From SKVR01 sp037441525 (GTDB lineage: Bacteria > Bacteroidota > Bacteroidia > Bacteroidales > UBA7960): a stretch of 18,451 nucleotides of DNA. The stretch's first letter is position 1, and each line of letters starts with the position of its first letter. Below the pieces are notes generated by a model that was not told the origin of the DNA, did not search any database, and saw nothing but the letters and a program-made list of their open reading frames with translations. Shown here piece by piece: positions 1-5,663 of this stretch. The position numbers were made by a program, and so were the translations under genes. Where the stretch lies: assembly GCA_037441525.1 (NCBI GenBank), contig JBBISA010000067.1, positions 1-18,451 on the forward strand, given 5' to 3'.

Positions 1-7
1 GTTTGAC

Positions 8-55
8 AAAAAAAAAGTGGCCGTCTCATTTTATCTTTTGAGACGGCCTCTTTTT
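8..55 (-). terminator. Strong intrinsic terminator after gnd
   Basis: Read on the minus strand this is a 10-bp perfect stem (GGCCGTCTCA pairing with TGAGACGGCC, plus-strand arms 19-28 and 39-48) with a 10-nt A/T-rich loop, followed by a run of nine T (plus-strand A at 8-16). It begins about 20 bases past the gnd stop codon and so closes the long minus-strand cluster. A-rich sequence on the other side of the stem (plus-strand T at 51-55) could let it work in both directions. Confidence 0.9.
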
Positions 56-75
56 GTTGTATTATTTTTTCAACC

Positions 76-1530
76 CTAAACGTTGTAAGTAGTTGATGAT
101 GTGGTGCCACCTCTTCCTGTCCAGTTGGTGTGGAAGAATTGGCCCCGGGGCTTGTCGATGCGTTCGTAGGTGTGGGCACCGAAATAGTCGCGCTGGGCCT
201 GCAAAAGGTTGGCGGGCAGTCGCTCGCAGCGGTACCCGTCGAAATAGTTGAGTGCTGATGCAAAGGCAGGTACAGGAATACCATTGGTTACAGCTGTGGC
301 AACAACCCTTCGCCATCCGGCCTGGGTCTCTTCCATTTTGTTTTTGAAATAATCATCGAGGAGCAGGTTCGTTAGTTTAGGATTTTTATTAAAAGCATCT
401 TTGATTCTGCCAAGGAATACTGAACGGATGATACAACCACCACGCCACATCAGGGCAATGCCACCATAATTCAAATCCCAGCCATACTCTTCGGCGGCAG
501 CACGCATAAGTACATAACCCTGTGCATAAGATACTATTTTGGATGCCAGCAGTGCCTTGCGAATATCTTCGATGAATGTTTTTTTATCGCCACTGAACTT
601 AGGCGCTGGGCCCGAAAGGATTCCTGATGCAATTACCCTTTCATCTTTTTGGGATGAAAGGCATCTTGAAAATACCGATTCGCCTATCAATGTGAGGGGA
701 ATACCCAGATCAAGGGCAGTAACGCCGGTCCACTTGCCCGTACCTTTTTGTCCGGCGGTATCAAGGATTTTATCCACCATAGGCTGTCCGTCTTCATCCT
801 TAAATGCCAGGATATCGCGGGTAATCTCGATCAGATAGCTGTCCAGCTCACCTTCGTTCCACTCTTTAAATACTTTGTGCATTTCATCAGCACTCATGCC
901 CAGCAGGTCTTTCATTACCTGGTAAGCTTCGCAAATCAACTGCATATCGCCGTATTCAATACCGTTGTGTACCATTTTTACAAAATGGCCGGCTCCGTTT
1001 TCGCCCACCCAGTCGCAGCAGGGAGTACCATCTTCTACTTTGGCAGCGATTCCCTGAAAAATGGGTTTCACGTGCTGCCAGGCTACTTTTGAACCACCGG
1101 GCATGATGGAAGGGCCTTTCAGTGCTCCCTCTTCGCCACCCGAAACGCCCGTTCCAATATACAACAATCCTTTGCTTTCCACATATGCAGTGCGGCGGTC
1201 GGTGTCGGGGAAGTGGGTATTGCCGCCATCGATAATGATATCTCCCTTGTCGAGAAGGGGGATAAGGGTTTCGATGAAATCGTCAACGGGTTTTCCGGCC
1301 TTAACCATCAGCATCACCTTACGGGGTGCCTTTAGTGAGGAAACTAGCGCCTTCAGGTCTTTTGCACCAATTATGTTTTTGTCCTTGCCGCGTCCAGTAA
1401 CAAAATTCTCCACCTTGTCGTACGAACGGTTGTAAACGGCCACCGTGTAGCCTTTGCTTTCCATGTTCAGCACCAGGTTTTCACCCATTACTGCCAGGCC
1501 GATAAGGCCAATGTCTGCTTTTTTCTCCAT
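76..1530 (-). CDS. gnd: 6-phosphogluconate dehydrogenase (decarboxylating)
   Basis: A cytosolic enzyme that oxidatively decarboxylates 6-phosphogluconate to ribulose 5-phosphate with NAD(P)+ in the oxidative pentose phosphate pathway. At 484 residues it has the usual family length. Visible features are the N-terminal dinucleotide fold GLIGLAVMGENL (res. 8-19), NRS at 34-36 where the NADP 2'-phosphate is normally bound, the substrate motif GTGVSGGEEGA (126-136), catalytic Lys185 and Glu192 within HFVKMVHNGIEYGD (182-195), and the conserved C-terminal tail DKPRGQFFHTNW that contributes to the neighbouring active site in the dimer. The ATG start gives a complete Rossmann motif. It is the last gene of the minus-strand run, 61 bp after pdxB, with a strong terminator behind it. 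No zwf or pgl is nearby, so its 6-phosphogluconate may come from another locus or from gluconate phosphorylation. The family call is secure; cofactor preference is not settled. Confidence 0.96.
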   Translation of the reverse strand: MEKKADIGLIGLAVMGENLVLNMESKGYTVAVYNRSYDKVENFVTGRGKDKNIIGAKDLKALVSSLKAPRKVMLMVKAGKPVDDFIETLIPLLDKGDIIIDGGNTHFPDTDRRTAYVESKGLLYIGTGVSGGEEGALKGPSIMPGGSKVAWQHVKPIFQGIAAKVEDGTPCCDWVGENGAGHFVKMVHNGIEYGDMQLICEAYQVMKDLLGMSADEMHKVFKEWNEGELDSYLIEITRDILAFKDEDGQPMVDKILDTAGQKGTGKWTGVTALDLGIPLTLIGESVFSRCLSSQKDERVIASGILSGPAPKFSGDKKTFIEDIRKALLASKIVSYAQGYVLMRAAAEEYGWDLNYGGIALMWRGGCIIRSVFLGRIKDAFNKNPKLTNLLLDDYFKNKMEETQAGWRRVVATAVTNGIPVPAFASALNYFDGYRCERLPANLLQAQRDYFGAHTYERIDKPRGQFFHTNWTGRGGTTSSTTYNV

Positions 1531-1591
1531 AGTGTGTCAATTTTTTATTGAAGATTATTAAAGGATTTTTTTAGTCAATAATTCACGAATT

Positions 1592-2722
1592 TTAGCAGAT
1601 AACCCCATAACCTAATTCCAATAATAATTTGCGGTGATTGTCATTGCAATCCAATAGTCTAACTTTTAATGCTTCGGGTTCGCGCCGGATGGGGTAGGAG
1701 CCACGCTGTTCTTCAAAGGTAGCCAATGATGATTTCAGTTTGTATGAATCTGCCAAAATATCGTAGGCAAACCGGCTCACATCCATAAATATTTCTTCTG
1801 GTGATTTCCCTTTGCAGGATAAGTCATAATTGGCAATGGGGGTCGAGGGTACATTCTCCGGGTACCAGTCATCAAGCCCTAAACCGAAATACCTGCTTAT
1901 AGCCTGCACACTCATGGCTGTACCGTTTGCTTTCCCATCGGCAGAATAACCTGCAATGTGTGGAGTGGCTATATTTACCATTGATACAAGCTCAGCATCT
2001 GCATCGGGTTCATTTTCCCAAACGTCAAGGATTGCCCCTGTCAGGTGGCCTGACTTAAGAGCATTTTTCAATGCTTCTGTCCTGACTACCTCTCCTCTGG
2101 ATGAATTTATAAACCAGGCTCCCTTTTTTATTCTGCCTGTAAAATCTTCGTCAACCAAATGGATGGTTTTATCCTGGCCTTGTTTGTTCAGGGGCACATG
2201 CAGGGTTATGATATCTGATTCTGATAAAAGAGTTTCAAGGGTTGTGAACTTTTCATTTCCTTCTGCACGCTCACGCGGCGGATCGTAGAGCAGAATCCTC
2301 ATACCGAGGGTGCAGGCCAGTTTCTCCACCTTCGATCCCACATTCCCCACGCCGATAATTCCAAGGGTAATTTCTTCGAACTTTTTCCCTTCTTTTTGCA
2401 GGATATACGACAAGGCTGATGCCAGGTATTGCCTTACTGAGCCCGAATTACAACCGGGAGCATTGGTCCAGTTTATCCCGTTTGCTTCACACCACGCTGT
2501 GTCGATATGGTCATAACCTATGGTTGCTGATGTGATCAGTTTCACCGATGTTCCTTTCAACAAAGCCTCATTACATTTTGTCCGGGTTCTTGTAATAAGG
2601 GCCTGGGCATCCAGCAAATGCTCTCGGCTGATTTTACTGCCAGGCAGATAAATTACCTGTGCCACATTCTCAAGACTGCCATGCAGGAAGGGGATTTTAT
2701 TATCAGCAACTATTTTAATCAT
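1592..2722 (-). CDS. pdxB: Erythronate-4-phosphate dehydrogenase
   Basis: Oxidises 4-phosphoerythronate to 2-oxo-3-hydroxy-4-phosphobutanoate in the DXP-dependent pyridoxal-phosphate pathway (cytosol). The 376 residues match PdxB, which is longer than generic D-2-hydroxyacid dehydrogenases because of a C-terminal dimerisation domain. Visible features: TSATIGYDHID (64-74); nucleotide-binding GIIGVGNVG (121-129); the catalytic triad Arg209 (SSRGE), Glu238 (WENEP) and His255 (TPHIAG), each one residue past the E. coli positions as I recall them; and the PdxB-like C-terminal part from about residue 280. The gene lies between the LarA homologue (128 bp upstream) and gnd (61 bp downstream) on the same strand. 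No other pyridoxine gene is in the window, so the position may reflect metabolism rather than a pdx operon. A generic hydroxyacid dehydrogenase is less likely given length and C-terminal sequence. Confidence 0.92.
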   Translation of the reverse strand: MIKIVADNKIPFLHGSLENVAQVIYLPGSKISREHLLDAQALITRTRTKCNEALLKGTSVKLITSATIGYDHIDTAWCEANGINWTNAPGCNSGSVRQYLASALSYILQKEGKKFEEITLGIIGVGNVGSKVEKLACTLGMRILLYDPPRERAEGNEKFTTLETLLSESDIITLHVPLNKQGQDKTIHLVDEDFTGRIKKGAWFINSSRGEVVRTEALKNALKSGHLTGAILDVWENEPDADAELVSMVNIATPHIAGYSADGKANGTAMSVQAISRYFGLGLDDWYPENVPSTPIANYDLSCKGKSPEEIFMDVSRFAYDILADSYKLKSSLATFEEQRGSYPIRREPEALKVRLLDCNDNHRKLLLELGYGVIC

Positions 2723-2758
2723 AGGAGATTTATGCGATATGTTTTCTTTTGTTTATCC

Positions 2759-2791
2759 AGTCAGGGCCAGACTTGGAGTCCGGGTCGGGCT
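2759..2791. repeat. Possible degenerate GC-rich repeat
   Basis: This GC-rich patch in the otherwise A/T-rich pdxB/larA gap begins GTCAGGGC and continues with GACTT and GTCC. That resembles the minus-strand reading of the hairpins at 4161-4231. It can form only small stems (GACT-TGG-AGTC) and may be a decayed third copy of that element. The similarity was judged by eye and is weak. Confidence 0.3.
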
Positions 2792-2827
2792 AGGAAATGC
2801 TTTTCATTTAAAAAAGTTATGTGTCTG

Positions 2828-2840
2828 CTGAATTATTCAG
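2828..2840. other. 13-bp palindrome after the larA-family gene
   Basis: CTGAAT-T-ATTCAG is a perfect 6-bp inverted repeat around one central base, ending 10 bp past the stop of the LarA-family gene. No T-tract follows directly, so it is not a convincing terminator. It could be an mRNA 3' hairpin or a protein site, or occur by chance. Confidence 0.3.
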
Positions 2841-2850
2841 GTTATACTCT

Positions 2851-4125
2851 TCAATCCAAAAATCTCTCCCGACTTGCCCAAAGTCCTATTGCAGGATTGG
2901 AGATGTAATAGATCTCTTCCCCATCGGGCAAGGTATTGAAGCCATCTTTCAAGGTTTCAGGGTTGTATTGTGTAATCATTTGCTGCAAGGGAGCATAGTT
3001 GAAATTCACCGACTTTATCTCTTCCCGGGTAATATTGCCAGGACAATAGGTGATAGTAAACCTGTTCTCTGCCGAACCATGAATAAGGTGAGCAGCAGCG
3101 CTCAGATTATTTTGCAAATCAGCATTTTTCCGGGTCAGCTCGAGTATTTCCGGGGTTGTGAGGTAGCCATATTTCCGAATCAACAAATCAATCTGTTTGT
3201 CTTCACCAAATTCCTTTAGCCCGGGTGCCAAAACGATTAGTTCACCATTATCATCAATGGCCATGCGGGTTCGGTACACGCTTTTGTTGCCCAGCCACGT
3301 GCTTTTAAACTCTTCAGGGTCGAGATAAACAACCACTTTTTTCAGGGGTTTTTCGAGCATAATGAAATTCACCTTCAACGAGAGCTCGGCTGCCCGGTAA
3401 TAACATTCGTGGTCGTCGCCAATGAATAGCCCACGCACCTTCAGTTTGCCGTTTTCATCTTTGGCTACCACCGTTAGGATGTATACAATAGGAAGGTGTT
3501 TTGCAAAATGCTCTGATGCATAGTTGAGAACCTTTCTTACGGGGGTGTCAGAACGGCCCAGTATTCGTTCAATACCATAGGCGGCTCCCAGGAAGTGGCT
3601 TTTGTTGATCCCTTCCTGACCGCCGGTTCCCACAAATACATTTTTGTTGTAATTGGCCATTCCAATCACTTCGTGCGGGACAACCTGACCCGGAGATAAT
3701 ATCAGGTCATAGCCTCCTTCCACGAGCATACGATTAACCTGTGCAGGCCATGAATATTCTACACGACCTTCCGAAATCTCTTTTACATACTCACCAGGCA
3801 CTTCACCAAGGGTAACAATATCGGTTCTCCACTTATGCTCTCTGAAAAGGTTCAACGGGATTGCGGGGAACATTCTGGTGAGTTCCTTTTCGCTCATGGG
3901 GGCATGTGTGCCCAATGCGGGAAGAATATCTGTCAATGCCTTTCCATAATATTCATGGCTCAGGCAGGTAAGATATCCCGCCTGTGAATGGTATCGGGTG
4001 AAGTCGGGGGGGATGGCAAGAACTTTTTTACGTTTCCCCATTTTTTCGAAAGCTTCAAAAAGGGCTTTTTTGATGTCTTCCCGGGATAGGTTGGCAGTTT
4101 CAGAACCGTGGGCGTAATAGAGCAT
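2851..4125 (-). CDS. LarA-family nickel-pincer hydroxyacid racemase/epimerase
   Basis: Member of the lactate racemase (LarA, DUF2088) family, which inverts the carbon bearing the 2-hydroxyl of hydroxyacids through transient hydride removal by a nickel-pincer nucleotide. The 424 residues are typical. Key residues are present: DFTR (41-44) matching the D-x-x-R phosphate/substrate region; His74 in GTHAPMSE matching LarA His108; His151 in VPHEVIG matching His174; Lys161 matching the cofactor-bearing Lys184; and His177 matching the nickel ligand His200. The 10- and 16-residue spacings between the last three are exactly those of L. plantarum LarA (family residue numbers from memory). Its setting among KDG-type kinases, a mannonate oxidoreductase and gnd favours a sugar-acid substrate over lactate; gluconate/mannonate 2-epimerisation, an activity known for some LarA homologues, is my inference. 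The cofactor enzymes LarB, LarC and LarE are not in view. Confidence 0.82.
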   Translation of the reverse strand: MLYYAHGSETANLSREDIKKALFEAFEKMGKRKKVLAIPPDFTRYHSQAGYLTCLSHEYYGKALTDILPALGTHAPMSEKELTRMFPAIPLNLFREHKWRTDIVTLGEVPGEYVKEISEGRVEYSWPAQVNRMLVEGGYDLILSPGQVVPHEVIGMANYNKNVFVGTGGQEGINKSHFLGAAYGIERILGRSDTPVRKVLNYASEHFAKHLPIVYILTVVAKDENGKLKVRGLFIGDDHECYYRAAELSLKVNFIMLEKPLKKVVVYLDPEEFKSTWLGNKSVYRTRMAIDDNGELIVLAPGLKEFGEDKQIDLLIRKYGYLTTPEILELTRKNADLQNNLSAAAHLIHGSAENRFTITYCPGNITREEIKSVNFNYAPLQQMITQYNPETLKDGFNTLPDGEEIYYISNPAIGLWASRERFLD

Positions 4126-4160
4126 GGTATTTTAAATAAATGGTTATTTTGGTTTTTTTC

Positions 4161-4194
4161 AGTCCGGGTGGGAACTTGAAGCCCCTCCCGGACT
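4161..4194. repeat. GC-rich hairpin, copy A of a tandem pair
   Basis: An 8-bp stem AGTCCGGG/CCCGGACT, extended past a T:T mismatch by GGG/CCC, encloses a loop containing CTTGAAG. Six T follow on the plus strand (4194-4199), giving a terminator-like shape in that direction, although no plus-strand gene precedes it. On the minus strand it sits in the leader of the LarA-family gene, about 35 bp before its ATG. It resembles copy B at 4202-4231, suggesting a REP-like element. Confidence 0.6.
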
Positions 4195-4201
4195 TTTTTA
4201 A

Positions 4202-4231
4202 TCAGGGTGGGGGCCTGAAGTCCCGCCCTGA
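4202..4231. repeat. GC-rich hairpin, copy B of a tandem pair
   Basis: The stem TCAGGG/CCCTGA continues through a G:T pair into GGG/CCC, with CCTGAAG in the loop. It lies 5 bp past the stop codon of the kinase gene at 4236-5309 and 7 bp from copy A. Stem layout and loop core (CTTGAAG versus CCTGAAG) are shared with copy A. Without a minus-strand T-tract it is unlikely to terminate the operon, but it could protect the upstream mRNA 3' end or attenuate read-through. Confidence 0.6.
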
Positions 4232-4235
4232 CTCC

Positions 4236-5309
4236 CTACCTCTGTACCCGCGCATTACCGCTCCAGATACTCCACACCATGGCTTCGTCGGCGGGCTGGC
4301 CGTAGTCGGTTTCGAAAGTTGTGGCAAGTGCTCCGGTAGCCCAGCCAAACTGTGCCCATTTCCGGGGTTCCCAGCCTTTCAGGATACCATAAAGCAATCC
4401 CCCAACAAAACCATCGCCACCACCAATTCGATCGAGAACGTGTATAGGCCTGGGCTTGATGACTTCCCAGTGGTCGCCGGCAAGCATAATGGCACCCCAA
4501 AGGTGCTCGTTTACGCTTATCACCTCGCGAAGGGTAGTTGCAAATACCGATGCATTGGGGAAAGCTTCCTTTACCCTGCCAATCATGGCTTTGAAGCCAT
4601 CAATTTCTGCTTCAATATCCTTGCCACCTGCTTCAGGGCCCTTGATGCTCAGACAGAGCTGGAAGTCTTCTTCGTTGCCAATGAGTATGTCTGAAACAGA
4701 AGCTATTTCCAAGAAAATCTCCCGTAGTTCCTGCTCTCGCCCTTTCCAGAAGGTAGCCCTGTAATTGAGGTCGAAGGAAATACGGGTGCCGTGTTTTTTT
4801 GCAGCGCGGGCAATTTCAAGGCAAAACTGGCTGGTTTCCTTTGATAATGCCCCAATGAGCCCTGAAAGGTGCACGATCTGTACTCCTTCCGTTCCGAAAA
4901 TTCGCTCCAGGTCAAAGTCTTTTACATTGAGGGTGCGGCCCACTTCACCTGCCCGGTCGTTATGCACGCGTGGCCCGCGGGTACCAAACCCACTGTCGGC
5001 AATGTTGAACTGATGGCGATATCCCCAGGGGCCTCCCTGGTCAATTTCTGGCCCATCAAACTCCATATTGCGGGAGTGCAGATTGGCCTTAATAAACTGA
5101 GCCAATGGACTTCCTTTAACGAAAGTGGTAAGTACTTTTACAGGCAATCCCAGATAGGATGCCACACTGGCTACATTGGTTTCAGCACTGGTAGCATACA
5201 TTTTATAGGTATCGCTGGCATGCACGGGTTGTCCGTTAAGGGGTGTAATTCGCACACCCATACTGGTGGGTACCAGCATTGCGTATTTGCAGTTGTCTTT
5301 TAGTTTCAT
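4236..5309 (-). CDS. PfkB-family sugar-acid kinase, divergent paralogue
   Basis: A ribokinase/PfkB-fold kinase (357 aa) related to 2-keto-3-deoxygluconate kinases, expected to phosphorylate a sugar or keto-sugar acid with ATP in the cytosol. The C-terminal signature DRIGGGDGFVGGLL (293-306) carries the catalytic base Asp299 and the anion-hole glycines. FDLNYRATFWK (179-189) and IGNEEDF (210-216) match segments in the next kinase. It differs at the N-terminus: the usual GGGEANVA substrate-binding motif is replaced by ATSAETNVA (39-47), and the YDRAHSA segment of its neighbour becomes HNDRAGE (116-122). These changes suggest another substrate or altered affinity; loss of activity is less likely because the catalytic end is intact. 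The start codon is fixed only by the ORF; GGGTTTC-type heptamers occupy the place of a ribosome-binding site. The exact substrate is not determined. Confidence 0.8.
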   Translation of the reverse strand: MKLKDNCKYAMLVPTSMGVRITPLNGQPVHASDTYKMYATSAETNVASVASYLGLPVKVLTTFVKGSPLAQFIKANLHSRNMEFDGPEIDQGGPWGYRHQFNIADSGFGTRGPRVHNDRAGEVGRTLNVKDFDLERIFGTEGVQIVHLSGLIGALSKETSQFCLEIARAAKKHGTRISFDLNYRATFWKGREQELREIFLEIASVSDILIGNEEDFQLCLSIKGPEAGGKDIEAEIDGFKAMIGRVKEAFPNASVFATTLREVISVNEHLWGAIMLAGDHWEVIKPRPIHVLDRIGGGDGFVGGLLYGILKGWEPRKWAQFGWATGALATTFETDYGQPADEAMVWSIWSGNARVQR

Positions 5310-5316
5310 CTATATT

Positions 5317-5370
5317 GGGTTTTGGGTTTCGGGTTTCGGGTTTCGGGTATTGAGTTTCGGGTTTAGGGGG
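5317..5370. repeat. G-rich GGGTTTC heptanucleotide tract
   Basis: Seven consecutive 7-bp units (GGGTTTT, three GGGTTTC, GGGTATT, GAGTTTC, GGGTTTA) run in perfect register, followed by GGGGG. The tract starts 7 bases before the ATG of the downstream kinase gene and so fills its leader. The G-rich strand is the plus strand, which is the transcription template. Five GGG runs separated by exactly 4 bases (5317-5347) fit a G-quadruplex motif; the mRNA carries the complementary CCCGAAA repeats. Confidence 0.92.
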
Positions 5371-5427
5371 TGTGAAAATTGGTAACCGGCAATCGTGCTT
5401 CTAATTATTTACAGACTATTATTTGCA
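5371..5427. other. Non-repetitive spacer between heptamer tracts
   Basis: A 57-bp stretch without heptamer register separates the G-rich and A-rich tracts. It contains GGTAACCGG and A/T-rich sequence. I see no exact Bacteroidota -7 element on the minus strand, no hairpin and no coding potential. Confidence 0.5.
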
Positions 5428-5662
5428 AATCACTAATCACTAATCACCAGTCACCAATTAATAATCACCAATCAAAAATCTAAAATCAAAAACATAAAAC
5501 AAAAACTTAAAATCAAAAACTTAAAACCGAAAATCAACAATCAACAATCAGCAATCAGAAATCAGCAATCAGAAATCAGCAATCAACAATCAGCAATCAA
5601 CAATCAGCAATCAACAATCTACAATCAGCAATCAACAATCAACAATCAACAATCAGCAATCG
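5428..5662. repeat. AATCAAC/AATCAGC heptanucleotide tract
   Basis: About 33 units with period 7. From 5532 to 5657 there are 18 units without a single register error, alternating mainly AATCAAC, AATCAGC and AATCAGA. From 5428 to 5531 the units are more degenerate (AATCACT, AATCACC, AATCAAA, AACTTAA) and contain one single-base slip. The tract ends 1 base from the stop codon of the kinase gene at 5664. On the transcribed (minus) strand the units read GTTGATT and GCTGATT, each containing TGA. It resembles short tandem heptanucleotide repeats described in cyanobacteria, but no unique spacers exist, so it is not a CRISPR array. Confidence 0.95.
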
Positions 5663-5663
5663 C

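Noticed and set aside
4161..4199. Plus-strand intrinsic terminator
   Set aside because: The hairpin plus six T has the right shape, but no plus-strand gene lies upstream; it is better described as one copy of a paired repeat.
4140..4694. 184-codon plus-strand open frame starting in the LarA/kinase gap
   Set aside because: It runs through the two hairpins and then antisense through the kinase gene; it has no family resemblance or ribosome-binding site.
5317..5370. Telomere-like repeat marking a linear replicon end
   Set aside because: GGGTTTA resembles plant telomeric units, but the tract is short, internal to an operon and dominated by GGGTTTC; bacterial linear ends are not of this type.
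5428..5662. CRISPR-like array
   Set aside because: Units are 7 bp and contiguous with no unique spacers, and no cas genes are present.
5310..5663. Insertion sequence remnant
   Set aside because: There is no transposase fragment, terminal inverted repeat or target duplication; period-7 repeats account for most of the gap.
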